Assembly (NCBI RefSeq): GCF_030070105.1
Contig: NZ_JASJOO010000002.1
Coordinates: forward strand, 434,001-498,000
Length of the DNA stretch: 64,000 bases
Origin: Bermanella sp. WJH001
GTDB taxonomy: Bacteria > Pseudomonadota > Gammaproteobacteria > Pseudomonadales > Oceanobacteraceae
Direction: 5' to 3'
Shown: positions 35,085 to 44,458 of the stretch, one piece after another
How positions within the stretch are numbered: the stretch's first letter is position 1
Layout: the number at the start of each line of letters is the position of its first letter
Translations under genes and position numbers: made by a program
The notes under the pieces: generated by a model
Seen by the model: the letters and a program-made list of their open reading frames with translations, nothing else
Database searches by the model: none
Told to the model about the DNA's origin: nothing

Positions 35085-35921
35085 ATGACTTGGCTGGTTT
35101 CCGACCCTTCTTACGCTATGTTTTTATTGATTGATTTCATTGCGATATTCACTCTAGTTGCCGCCATGCGTTGGATTAGTCGCTTTATTGTGAAGCCTGT
35201 TGACCAACATTCTGAGGCAAGCAATATCGAAACAGCCTGTGCTGTGATTGCATTGATGCTGGCTTTAACAGGTGTTACATCTGGTGCGTTTAGCTTGACC
35301 TTGTTTGATGAGTGGTTGCTGGTAAGTGTTTATGGTGTACTCGCTATTGGGCTTTTACGTTTGGGTGCCTTGATTCAAGATAAATTAATACTGCCAACAC
35401 TGAATCTTTCGAGTGCCACACAACATGGAAATATAACGGCAGCGTATATAACAGGTGCTCATTTAATTGGTACCGCTATTGTAATTAGAGCTACGATGGA
35501 ATGGTCATCGCAAGATGAAAATTTAGGCATAAATGAATTATTACTGGGCTTTGTGTTGTCTCAGTTATTGCTGGCCATTGAGACCCGCTTACGTCTTATA
35601 TGGACATCAGGAGGGCTACTTAAGTCAATTAAAGACTCTAACAGAGCATCTATCATAAAGGCGGCTATGCAGCACATAGGCGCAGCACTGGCCATTAGCA
35701 GTAGTGCTTACTTTGCAACCGATCTAGACACACAATGGCAACTTGCGGTTGTTGCATGGTTTGTAAGTTCTATTGTTTTTTTATTGGCGTACTTAGCACT
35801 GGCGGAATTATGCGTAAGAATTATTCTGCCCAAAGATGAGGCTTATGAAGGCGGGCGAGCCGTTTTAGAAGGCGCCATTTATTTAGGCTGGGGGTTTATA
35901 CTACCTGCTCTTGCTAGCTAA
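35085..35921 (+). CDS. DUF350-family membrane protein (two tandem copies)
   Basis: 278 residues, about eight membrane helices. Two similar four-helix halves can be seen: each has a IETACAVIALMLALTG-like or ITAAYITGAHLIGTAIVI-like helix, as expected for duplicated DUF350 (UPF0719). The function of the family is unknown. It stands alone, divergent from xthA, and is closed by a bidirectional terminator. Confidence 0.7.
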   Translation: MTWLVSDPSYAMFLLIDFIAIFTLVAAMRWISRFIVKPVDQHSEASNIETACAVIALMLALTGVTSGAFSLTLFDEWLLVSVYGVLAIGLLRLGALIQDKLILPTLNLSSATQHGNITAAYITGAHLIGTAIVIRATMEWSSQDENLGINELLLGFVLSQLLLAIETRLRLIWTSGGLLKSIKDSNRASIIKAAMQHIGAALAISSSAYFATDLDTQWQLAVVAWFVSSIVFLLAYLALAELCVRIILPKDEAYEGGRAVLEGAIYLGWGFILPALAS

Positions 35922-35922
35922 T

Positions 35923-35961
35923 AAAAAGCCACAGACTGTAATTTTGCAATCTGTGGCTTTT
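35923..35961 (+). terminator. Terminator between the DUF350 gene and thiI
   Basis: AAAAGCCACAGA / TCTGTGGCTTTT stem around a 14-base loop; flanked by A and T runs and placed between convergent genes. Confidence 0.85.
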
Positions 35962-35966
35962 AATTT

Positions 35967-37412
35967 TTAAGGTTTAAATACCTTAACGTTTTCTAAGCCG
36001 TTTTGTTTTAACTGCTCGGCATGCAATTGACTCATGGTGCCTTTAGCGCAATAGAGTAATATATTGCGATCTTTAGGCAGTTGATCAATATTTGTAAGAA
36101 GTTGATAGAAGGGGAGTTTAATAATTTCATTATTGGTTAAATGAAGCGGACTTGACTCTTCTTCTTGGGGATGACGAATATCAACCACTAAGTCATTCGC
36201 TGCAGGCACTTTAACCAAGTCAACTTCTGTCACACCTTCTGAACTTCTTAATACATTTTGTATTTTTTCAATTTGAGCATTTGCAATAGCATCATCCAAT
36301 ACTGAAAAATCAAAATTATTTTCTTCAGCTTCAATTTTTTCTGGTTTTGCTCGTGTTGTGGGTTTTACTGAAATCACACCACAATATTCAGGCATGCTTG
36401 CAGCAAAATCATATACACCGATCTCACGCGATAAATCGATAATATCTGGTTTATCCATTGCAATTAGTGGACGCAATACAAGTGTATCCGTTACAGAATC
36501 GATAACCGTCAGGTTTCGTAAAGTTTGACTGGATACCTGAGCAATACTTTCACCGGTAACCATTGCATCAATGTTTAATTCTTTAGCAACGTGACTGCCT
36601 GCTCTTAGCATCATGCGCTTAAGAATTACGCCCATTTGTGAGTTATCTACTTTTTCTAAAATCTCACTAACCACCCCTTCAAAGGGTACGGTTACAAACT
36701 TCACACCATGGGATACGGCATAGGTTTCCCATAAATAATGTGCAACTTGCTTAACGCCAATTTCGTGGGCGCTTCCACCTAAGTTAAAAAATAAAAAGTG
36801 TGTTTGTAATCCCCGGCGTGACATTAAGTAACTGGCAATATTGGAATCAAACCCTCCAGAAACTAACGATAAAACACCATCAAGACAGCCCATAGGGTAG
36901 CCGCCCAAACCTTTATCAACAGCGGAAATAGTATGAAGTCGCTGTCCGCGTATCTCCATTTGTACCGTGTATTCAGGGTTTTTAAGATCCACAGCTTTAG
37001 CTTCACAATGCTGCATTAATCCACCGCCAACATAACGCTCTGCATCAACCGATTTAAAGTCATGTTGGCCCGTGCGTTTAATGCGAACACAAAAGGTTTT
37101 GCCTTTTATTTCTTCAGCGTAGATGGATTTAGCAATCGCAAAAATATCATCAAAGGTTTCGAAGTTATGCTCTTTAACCGTTAAAATCTTGGCTATGCCT
37201 GGAATGCGCTTTAGGTATTTACGCACTTCCATTTCAAGTGAGTCATCTTGAATAACTATCTCGATGCTATCCCATTGCCCCTGAACATGAGCATCAATAT
37301 CAAAATGCTTTAGGGTATCCTTGATGTTGCGACGTAATTGAACAATAAAGCGCTTACGAACAGGCTTTGATTTGATGGTAATTTCAGGGAAAAGCTTAAT
37401 AACAAATTTCAT
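35967..37412 (-). CDS. thiI: tRNA 4-thiouridine synthase ThiI with rhodanese domain
   Basis: 481 residues. Ferredoxin-like N domain, THUMP (about 60-165), PP-loop SGGFDS (185-190) for tRNA adenylation, disulfide cysteine C344 (MPEYCGV) and a C-terminal rhodanese domain with persulfide cysteine C455 (LLYCAKGTM). Thus it can carry sulfur from IscS both to U8 of tRNA and, as in enterobacteria, to ThiS for thiazole synthesis. No thiamine riboswitch is seen upstream. Confidence 0.96.
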   Translation of the reverse strand: MKFVIKLFPEITIKSKPVRKRFIVQLRRNIKDTLKHFDIDAHVQGQWDSIEIVIQDDSLEMEVRKYLKRIPGIAKILTVKEHNFETFDDIFAIAKSIYAEEIKGKTFCVRIKRTGQHDFKSVDAERYVGGGLMQHCEAKAVDLKNPEYTVQMEIRGQRLHTISAVDKGLGGYPMGCLDGVLSLVSGGFDSNIASYLMSRRGLQTHFLFFNLGGSAHEIGVKQVAHYLWETYAVSHGVKFVTVPFEGVVSEILEKVDNSQMGVILKRMMLRAGSHVAKELNIDAMVTGESIAQVSSQTLRNLTVIDSVTDTLVLRPLIAMDKPDIIDLSREIGVYDFAASMPEYCGVISVKPTTRAKPEKIEAEENNFDFSVLDDAIANAQIEKIQNVLRSSEGVTEVDLVKVPAANDLVVDIRHPQEEESSPLHLTNNEIIKLPFYQLLTNIDQLPKDRNILLYCAKGTMSQLHAEQLKQNGLENVKVFKP

Positions 37413-37519
37413 ACAACAACACTTGGGGGCGAAAGCGGCGGATTATATCAAAATATAGGTGTAAGAAGCAGTGTTCTTAAGATGCTTTAGATATAAGAGT
37501 CGTACAAAAAACAGCCTAC

Positions 37520-38761
37520 TTATAACTCTTCAGGTTCACGGCGAATCTTCTTGTTAATCGCACTTGCGTGACGCTCGCGTAGCTCTGAGTCAATATACTT
37601 ATCTGTTGTCGCCATACTCGAGTGGCCTGCATCTTCTTTTACGTGCTCACGGGGGCGTATCTTCACATCCTCAGAAATGCCGGTATGACGAAGCCAGTGG
37701 ACCGTTGCTACCTTTAGCTCCATAGCTTCACTCTCTTGACCAGCTTTTACTAGGTTATCATAGGCCTGATTAAAACAGACCTGCACCAAGTTTCGGATTT
37801 GTCGAGTACTGGTCACCGGTCCATTACCATGACTTTTAGGAACCAAAGGGGTTTGCTCTCCCAAATACGGCAGGGCAGAGAGACCCAGGTGTGTTCGGTA
37901 ACGTTTCAAAGCATCCAGCATGCCGTTAGAAACAGTGATAATTCTACTTTTATTCCCTTTACCCACGACATGAAACCACCAATTTCGATCCCTATCAGGC
38001 CTAAAATCACCCATAACAGGAATAGAGCGCTCATCGGCTACTAATTCTGAAATACGCAAATACATCCCTAGAAGGCAATTTAAAATAAATAATGTGCGCT
38101 CATGCTGGACAGGATCTTTTAATGCTAGAGCTTCAGCAACACGAATGACTTCATCCCATTGGTAGTTGCTAATGCGCCTTACAGGCTCTTGATTTTGTGA
38201 TTTTTGAATAAAACGACTGCGCTGTCGCACTAATGTGACAGGATTAGCTGAAATGTACTCTTCTTGAATGAGAAAGTTAAAAAAAGAACTTAAAATCGCG
38301 AAGGATGATTGAATCGCTTTTTGAGACAAAGAATAAGCATTAGCCGAAACTCTTTCGCCAGTCGCTTTATTCGAGCCGCTCACAAATGGGCGCCATTCAT
38401 TATTGCCAACACGCTCACCTTGCTTTGACTTAAAGCGAGCCACATTTTTATTGCCAATCCAATGAAGAGGTGGAGAAATACAAAACTCCATAAACTCTTC
38501 AATATGCTCGCGCTTAACATCACATAAGGTAAATTGCTTAACTTGCCAAAGCCACTGCAGTAATCGCTCAACCTCACGGCGGTAAGAATTAAATGTGGCG
38601 GTACTGCCTTTATAGCTAAGCAAATACCTTACACCATAAAAATAATCTTGTTGCTGCGCATCACTTAAATGAGCCGCGATCTCTTTTGGGCTGTATTTAA
38701 ATGCATCAGGCAAAAACTGAAGATTATCAAATATAGGATAAGGTATAGCTTCGTTTTTCAT
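37520..38761 (-). CDS. Stand-alone tyrosine recombinase
   Basis: 413 residues. SAM-like core-binding domain (about 30-175, with an insertion) and a catalytic domain with a full active set: R236 (MYLRISEL), K268/K271 (GKGNKSR), H355-R358 (HWLRH), H380 (GHSS), Y389 (KYID). It is not XerC/XerD (about 300 residues) and no phage, cassette or repeat is near. It starts two bases after pyrC ends, so it is co-transcribed with a housekeeping gene, and base composition matches its neighbours. Likely a resident chromosomal recombinase; substrate unknown. Confidence 0.85.
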   Translation of the reverse strand: MKNEAIPYPIFDNLQFLPDAFKYSPKEIAAHLSDAQQQDYFYGVRYLLSYKGSTATFNSYRREVERLLQWLWQVKQFTLCDVKREHIEEFMEFCISPPLHWIGNKNVARFKSKQGERVGNNEWRPFVSGSNKATGERVSANAYSLSQKAIQSSFAILSSFFNFLIQEEYISANPVTLVRQRSRFIQKSQNQEPVRRISNYQWDEVIRVAEALALKDPVQHERTLFILNCLLGMYLRISELVADERSIPVMGDFRPDRDRNWWFHVVGKGNKSRIITVSNGMLDALKRYRTHLGLSALPYLGEQTPLVPKSHGNGPVTSTRQIRNLVQVCFNQAYDNLVKAGQESEAMELKVATVHWLRHTGISEDVKIRPREHVKEDAGHSSMATTDKYIDSELRERHASAINKKIRREPEEL

Positions 38762-38763
38762 GC

Positions 38764-39801
38764 TTAACTTTTAACCTTCCATTTAAGGGTTTCGCCGGCT
38801 CTTAGGGGCACAATAACATCCCCTGCAAAATCCATCGTCTCTGGCGCAATCCATGACTCTTTAATCAGTGTAATTTTATCTTGGTTGCGAGGCATTTGAT
38901 AAAAATCAGGGCCATTGAAGCTTGAGAAAGCTTCTAACTTATCTAAGGCACCTAAATCCTCAAAGATCTCAGCATATAATTCGATAGCCGCGTAGGCGCT
39001 AAAGCAGCCGGCACAACCACATGCATTTTCTTTTGCTGAACGAGCATGAGGCGCAGAATCTGTACCCAAAAAGAAACGGTTGTGTCCGCTAGACACAGCA
39101 TCTTGAAGGGCTTGCTGGTGAACGTTACGCTTCAGAATTGGCAAGCAGAACAGGTGTGGGCGAATACCACCAACCAGCATGTGATTTCGGTTAAACGCTA
39201 AATGCTGAACCGTGATGGTTGCGCCAACATTATCACCTTGTGATTTAACAAAATCAGCAGAGTCCTTGGTTGTTATATGCTCAACCACTAATCTTAGTTT
39301 TGGCACTTTAGCCACAAGAGGTGCGAGAATCTCATCTAGGAAAGCCTTTTCGCGGTCAAATATATCAACATGGTTATCTGTTACCTCGCCATGCACCAAA
39401 AGTGGCATATTGTTATCGGCAAGGGCATGTGCGATATCTTCAAGTTTTGCAAGATCTGTTACACCTGAATCAGAATTCGTAGTGGCGCCAGCAGGGTATA
39501 GCTTAGCCGCGACAACATGGCCGGTTTTAGCCGCTTCGGCAATTAGCTCTGGTGTCGTATTATCTGTGAGATACAGTACCATTAACGGGTTAAATTGTGG
39601 GTAACCCTTACTGTGAGCGAGTATGCGTTCACGATAAGCGAGCGCTTGAGCACCATCCATTACAGGTGGCTTAAGGTTCGGCATGATAATCGCGCGCGAC
39701 ATCACTTTAGCCGTTGCAGGAACCGTGTATTGCAAAGCATCACCATCACGCAAATGTAAATGCCAGTCATCAGGGCGGGAAATGACAAGTTGATCAGTCA
39801 T
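38764..39801 (-). CDS. pyrC: Dihydroorotase
   Basis: 345 residues from ATG 39801; a TTG four codons upstream could extend it but the ATG fits the family start ([20 protein letters not shown]). Third step of pyrimidine synthesis. Zinc ligands are visible in WHLHLRD, in the carbamylated-lysine region [18 protein letters not shown], in LLVHGEV and VVEHITT, and the final FLGTDSAPH aspartate. It is followed two bases later by a tyrosine recombinase gene. Confidence 0.96.
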   Translation of the reverse strand: MTDQLVISRPDDWHLHLRDGDALQYTVPATAKVMSRAIIMPNLKPPVMDGAQALAYRERILAHSKGYPQFNPLMVLYLTDNTTPELIAEAAKTGHVVAAKLYPAGATTNSDSGVTDLAKLEDIAHALADNNMPLLVHGEVTDNHVDIFDREKAFLDEILAPLVAKVPKLRLVVEHITTKDSADFVKSQGDNVGATITVQHLAFNRNHMLVGGIRPHLFCLPILKRNVHQQALQDAVSSGHNRFFLGTDSAPHARSAKENACGCAGCFSAYAAIELYAEIFEDLGALDKLEAFSSFNGPDFYQMPRNQDKITLIKESWIAPETMDFAGDVIVPLRAGETLKWKVKS

Positions 39802-39865
39802 AGTGTTGTCCAAATAAGTAAATTTTAGACATTATACCTAGCCAGACTGAAAGCTCATAACCTAA

Positions 39866-39897
39866 ACGAAAAAAGGCGGCCAATTGGCCGCCTTTTT
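39866..39897 (-). terminator. Terminator of the RND pump operon
   Basis: Perfect palindrome AAGGCGGCCAATTGGCCGCCTT with A run and T run on its sides, 3 bases after the RND stop codon and before pyrC on the same strand. Confidence 0.9.
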
Positions 39898-39899
39898 CA

Positions 39900-42800
39900 T
39901 TATGCTTGTTTATGATCTCTTGCAATCAGCATATAAAAAGAAGGGACGATAAATAGGGTCAATAAGGTACCGATGGACATACCACCTACAATAACCCAAC
40001 CAATTTGCTCGCGACTTTCAGCGCCGGCCCCGGTGGCCAGTGCAAGCGGGATAGCACCAAGTACCATGGCAGCCGTCGTCATTAGAATAGGGCGCAAACG
40101 CATGGAGGCAGACTCAATAACAGCAGCAAGTTTTTGTTTGCCTTGTTCTTGTAGCTGATCAGCAAACTCAACAATTAAAATACCATGCTTGGTAATTAAG
40201 CCAACCAATGTAAGTAAGCCAATTTGGCTGTACACATTTGCCGTACCTCCACTTAACCAAAGAGCAATCACAGCACCCAGCAAAGCAGGAGGAACAGATA
40301 ACATGATGATCAATGGACTCTTGAAGCTTTCAAATTGTGCCGCCAACACCAAATAAATAAACAACAAGGCCAACACAAATGTTTGCATCAAGCCAGCACC
40401 GGATTCTTTATACTCACGAGTCTGGCCAGCGTAATCAACTTGAACGGGTATGCTCATTTCTTTAGAAAGCTCATCAATCGCTGACTCAATAAAGGCCAGT
40501 CCCGTTTCAACATCAACACCAGGAGCAAGACCTGCCTGAACAATCGCCGACTTTAATTTATTAAAGTGATTCAATTCTTTAGGTGCAATACTTTCCTTTA
40601 CCGTCACTAAGTTAGAAAGGGGAATCATGACACCGCCATTACCTCGGACATATATCTGACTAATATCTTGAGGACTAGCACGATCTTCATCTTCAACCTG
40701 CAAAATTACATCGTATTGCTCGGCGCCTTTTTTATAGCGTGTTACTTCGCGCCCGGCCATCATGGTTTCCAGTGTCGCACCCAACTCAGATACCGCCACC
40801 CCCAAATCAGCAGCCTTATCTCGATCAACAGAAATATCCAATTGCGGCTTGTTAAGTTTTAAATCGGTATCCGGCTGAGTAAATAAACCAGCTGTATACA
40901 CCTTACCCATTAGTGCTTGCATAAATAAGTTAAGCTGCTCATACCCTTGTGTGGTTTGTACGACCACTTCGATTGGACGAGATATAATACTTTGACCAAG
41001 GGATGGCGGTAACATAGGGAACGACATAGTACCTGTTATGCCGCCAAACATTGGTCCCATGATTGAGTTAGCAATAGCTTGTGTTGAACGATCTCTATTT
41101 TCCCAATCGAGCACTCGCAAAAAAGAAATACTATTGGTGGCTGAGGGAAATCCCGTAATCATAAAATAACGGTCTTTTTCAGGGATACCCTTATACACTT
41201 CTTCAATTTGTTTTGCGTATCGATCGACATAGGCCGTGGTAGAGCCCTCAGGTGCAATTGAAAAACCAATAATGAATCCACGATCTTCAACTGGCGCAAG
41301 CTCACTTGGCAACCATTTATACAGAACACCAAGGCCCACCACGGTAAGCATGGCAATACCCGCAACGATTTTTGTTTTATTTAAAGCAAAAGTTAAAACT
41401 TGCTTATAAAAATCTGTCATGCCATTTAAAACTTCTTCACCCTTTAAATAAAATTTACTCGGATTTTTTTCATGTCGTAGTATTTTTGAAGCCATCATAG
41501 GGGCAAGCGTCAATGCAACAAAGCCCGACACAATAACGGCACCTGCCAAGGTTAAAGCAAATTCACTAAATAATTTACCTGTACGTCCAGGCGTAAATGC
41601 AACCGGTGCAAACACAGCCGCTAAAGTAAATGTCATAGCAATAACAACAAAAGCAATTTCCCGCATACCTTTAAAGGCAGCCTGCAATGGCTCCATACCT
41701 TCTTCTATGTAACGATAGATATTCTCCAAAACCACAATGGCGTCATCCACAACCAAGCCAACAGCTAACACAAGTGCAAGCAGGGTAAGCGTATTAATAC
41801 TGAAACCGAAAAGCAGCATAATACTGAACACACCAATAAGAGAAACAGGTATCGTCATTAATGGTATTAATGTTGCGCGCAGGTTTCTCAAGAATAAAAA
41901 GATAACAATAACAACTAGGGCTACTGCCTCAAAGATCGTAGTGAAAACAGAATCGATTGAGCGTGAAATAAAAACAGAAGAATCATAAGCAATCTCTACT
42001 TTCATACCTTCAGGAAGGGCTTCACGTATCTTGGGTAGTCGCGCTTGAATGCCTTCACTAACAGAAAGCGGGTTAGCAACAGACTGCTTAACTACGCCAA
42101 GTGCGACGGCGCTTTTACCATTAAAGCGGGTTACCACACGTTCGCTTTTAGCAGCTTGCTCTATGCGAGCCACATCTTTCAAACGAACCAGATAGTTATT
42201 GCTTTTACGAAGAATTATATTTTCAAATTCAACTTCTTTATTTAAGTCGGTTTGAGTAAGTACAGTAAATTCACGTTCGACACTTTCGATTCGACCGCCA
42301 GGCACTTCAATATTTTGTTGACGAAGGGCAGCTTCAACTTCTTGAGGCGTGACATTGAATGCCGCCATTTTGTTGCGATCCAGCCACACTCGCATAGCAT
42401 ATTCACGCTCACCAGCAAGCATTACATTAGCAACTCCAGGAACCGTTTGCAGTGGGTCTTTAACTTGCCTGTCGGCATATTCGGTTACATCCAAAGCAGA
42501 GTGACGATCACTTGAAAAGGCCATCCAAATAATAGGTTGTGCATCTGCTTCAACTTTAGAAACGATGGGCTCTTCAATGCCGGAAGGTAGCTGACCGCGA
42601 ACACGACCAACGCGATCACGCACATCATTGGCAGCACTATCTGCATCACGATCTAATTTAAAATAAACAGTGATTTGGGATTTTTCTGAACTATTTTTAG
42701 AAACTAGGTAGTCAATACCTTCTACACCTGAAAGTGAGTCTTCCAATATTTGAGCAACTTGGGATTCCATAATGGATGCATTAGCACCAATATATACAGT

Positions 42801-42944
42801 TTCAACTGTTACAACTGGCACATCAATATTTGGATATTCACGCACTGTTAAACGATCAAATGCAATTACACCCAATAGAACAACAATGATATTTAAAACG
42901 GTCGCAAAAACCGGACGCTTAATACTAAGATCTGAAATACTCAT
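39900..42944 (-). CDS. RND multidrug efflux permease (HAE1 family)
   Basis: 1014 residues from ATG 42944 (MSISDLSIKRPVFATV); a TTG 12 bases upstream also opens the frame. Twelve membrane helices with two large periplasmic loops. The proton-relay motif in helix 4 is GLVVDDAIVVLEN, with the paired aspartates of the hydrophobe/drug (HAE1) branch, in contrast with the metal-type pump at 45997. It exports amphiphilic compounds with the adaptor encoded just upstream; no outer-membrane partner is in this operon. Confidence 0.93.
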   Translation of the reverse strand: MSISDLSIKRPVFATVLNIIVVLLGVIAFDRLTVREYPNIDVPVVTVETVYIGANASIMESQVAQILEDSLSGVEGIDYLVSKNSSEKSQITVYFKLDRDADSAANDVRDRVGRVRGQLPSGIEEPIVSKVEADAQPIIWMAFSSDRHSALDVTEYADRQVKDPLQTVPGVANVMLAGEREYAMRVWLDRNKMAAFNVTPQEVEAALRQQNIEVPGGRIESVEREFTVLTQTDLNKEVEFENIILRKSNNYLVRLKDVARIEQAAKSERVVTRFNGKSAVALGVVKQSVANPLSVSEGIQARLPKIREALPEGMKVEIAYDSSVFISRSIDSVFTTIFEAVALVVIVIFLFLRNLRATLIPLMTIPVSLIGVFSIMLLFGFSINTLTLLALVLAVGLVVDDAIVVLENIYRYIEEGMEPLQAAFKGMREIAFVVIAMTFTLAAVFAPVAFTPGRTGKLFSEFALTLAGAVIVSGFVALTLAPMMASKILRHEKNPSKFYLKGEEVLNGMTDFYKQVLTFALNKTKIVAGIAMLTVVGLGVLYKWLPSELAPVEDRGFIIGFSIAPEGSTTAYVDRYAKQIEEVYKGIPEKDRYFMITGFPSATNSISFLRVLDWENRDRSTQAIANSIMGPMFGGITGTMSFPMLPPSLGQSIISRPIEVVVQTTQGYEQLNLFMQALMGKVYTAGLFTQPDTDLKLNKPQLDISVDRDKAADLGVAVSELGATLETMMAGREVTRYKKGAEQYDVILQVEDEDRASPQDISQIYVRGNGGVMIPLSNLVTVKESIAPKELNHFNKLKSAIVQAGLAPGVDVETGLAFIESAIDELSKEMSIPVQVDYAGQTREYKESGAGLMQTFVLALLFIYLVLAAQFESFKSPLIIMLSVPPALLGAVIALWLSGGTANVYSQIGLLTLVGLITKHGILIVEFADQLQEQGKQKLAAVIESASMRLRPILMTTAAMVLGAIPLALATGAGAESREQIGWVIVGGMSIGTLLTLFIVPSFYMLIARDHKQA

Positions 42945-42956
42945 GCAACCACCCAA

Positions 42957-43997
42957 TTAATTATTTGCTTGAAGCATTTCAGGAAAAAGGGGTGTGACCG
43001 GTGCGCCAGGTTGTAGTTTTATCTGTCCTGCGATAATCACTACATCACCCGCAGTTAAACCCGAAACAAGTTCAACTTCTGCTTTACGACGCTGGCCAAT
43101 TTCAACAGGCACCTGGGCAACTTTACCGTCAACTACTTTCATTACAAAATATTGCTGGCCTTGTGGGATAAGGGCTTGCTCTGGCACTAATAGGGCATTG
43201 TCATTTTGGCTAATCTCTAAAACCGCACTTGCAAATAAACCCGGTCTTAATTCTAAGTTTTGGTTGTTGATAATGGCCCTGACCATAAAGCTACGTGACT
43301 GCTCATTAATGGCAGGGGAGATAGCAGTGACCGTACCCGAATACGTTTGGTTAGGAAACGCAGGAGTCGTGATTTCAATTCTCTGACCAAGCTTTACCTT
43401 ACTTAAATACGTTTCAGGTAAAGCAAAATCAAATTTTAATGTCGTTAAATCAACAAGCGTTACTAAATCTTGTCCTGCATTGACATACTCACCAGCACTT
43501 ATACTGTGAAGGCCAATCATTCCTTTAAAAGGGGCTTTAATTGCGAGCTTTTTAAGCTGAGCCTGAGCATATTCAGCCTGAGATTGATTAATACTTAGGT
43601 TGGCAGCAGCCGAGTCGAGATCATTTTCACTGGCTGCTTTTTGTTTAAATAACTTTTGAATTCGTTTGTATTCAATTTCACTTAAGTTAACTCGAGCACG
43701 TGCTTCATTAAGTTGAGCTTGCTGGGTGCGATCATCAAGTTGAAACAACAATGTGCCTTTTTCAACACTGGTGCCATCACTAAAACCCACACGTGTTATG
43801 CGACCAGATACCTCAGGTGAAAGCACAACTGATGCATTTGCCTTTAATGTGCCAATGGAGTTAATGGTAGATTTTAAAGATTGAGCTTCAACCTTTATGA
43901 CTTCAGCCGGCAAGCCTCCCTGAGCATGAGAAGTTAACCCAATAGCCATTAAAAAATTCAGACTAATAGCCTTTGCAATATTAAATCGAGTTTTCAT
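42957..43997 (-). CDS. RND efflux periplasmic adaptor (membrane fusion protein)
   Basis: 346 residues. Signal peptide of about 25 residues (ending SHA), split lipoyl domain (GRITRVGFSDGTSVEKG and KAPFKGMIGLHSISAGEYV), coiled-coil hairpin (about 85-135) and beta-barrel. It bridges the HAE1 permease to an outer-membrane channel. It is first in a two-gene operon, 12 bases before the permease start. No regulator gene is adjacent. Confidence 0.92.
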   Translation of the reverse strand: MKTRFNIAKAISLNFLMAIGLTSHAQGGLPAEVIKVEAQSLKSTINSIGTLKANASVVLSPEVSGRITRVGFSDGTSVEKGTLLFQLDDRTQQAQLNEARARVNLSEIEYKRIQKLFKQKAASENDLDSAAANLSINQSQAEYAQAQLKKLAIKAPFKGMIGLHSISAGEYVNAGQDLVTLVDLTTLKFDFALPETYLSKVKLGQRIEITTPAFPNQTYSGTVTAISPAINEQSRSFMVRAIINNQNLELRPGLFASAVLEISQNDNALLVPEQALIPQGQQYFVMKVVDGKVAQVPVEIGQRRKAEVELVSGLTAGDVVIIAGQIKLQPGAPVTPLFPEMLQANN

Positions 43998-44458
43998 GGT
44001 AAGACCCTAAGTTTTGATTGGCCCAATATTAATACCAAAAGAGATTGATTACATTTAATTGTTTCAAGACTCATTGTTGCAAATAAGGTACAAACTAAAG
44101 AATATTTAGTATTGATTATAAATGACGATCGTGTGCAACTTATAAAGCCATAAACAAACACATAAACAGATTAGATCATGGAAACTTACAGCCACCAGTT
44201 AAGGATACACCCTCAAAAACCAATATATAGTTAATTCCGATAATCATTATTATATAGGGTTTAATATTCAATTTACTTATAACTAGGGCTCTCCACTTAA
44301 GATTACATGTACGTTTAACAGGAAATCTAAAGTGAATTAAAGGGGTAATGACCCATTGCCTGTATATACTAGAGAGTCCATCATATTGATTTACTTCCTA
44401 GCTAATATTCAATTCTGCACATTTATATAGATGCTTCTACTTCTAGCCTTAAATCCGT
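43998..44458 (-). other. Gene-free interval holding the adaptor promoter region and the left island junction
   Basis: 461 bases, clearly AT-rich, with no plausible coding frame. It must contain the promoter of the minus-strand adaptor/RND operon in its first part. A small dyad ACTAAA-GAATA-TTTAGT (44094-44110) could be an operator but is weak. The 19-base repeat at 44235-44253 marks the likely island edge. No convincing terminator for the metal operon, which ends at 44459, was seen. Confidence 0.6.
44235..44253 (+). repeat. Left near-direct repeat (candidate att site)
   Basis: TTCCGATAATCATTATTAT; it matches 17 of 19 bases of the copy at 56913-56931, same orientation. The sequences diverge on both sides. 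It lies between the adaptor gene start and the end of the metal operon. Confidence 0.5.

Noticed and set aside
44094-44110. ACTAAA-GAATA-TTTAGT dyad as operator for the RND adaptor operon
   Set aside because: Six-base AT-rich arms are expected by chance here; no regulator gene is adjacent.
44300-44307. Octamer AGATTACA shared with 56892-56899 as an alternative island core
   Set aside because: Only eight bases, and its distance to the 19-base repeat differs at the two ends (65 bases after it on the left, 21 before it on the right); easily chance in AT-rich DNA.
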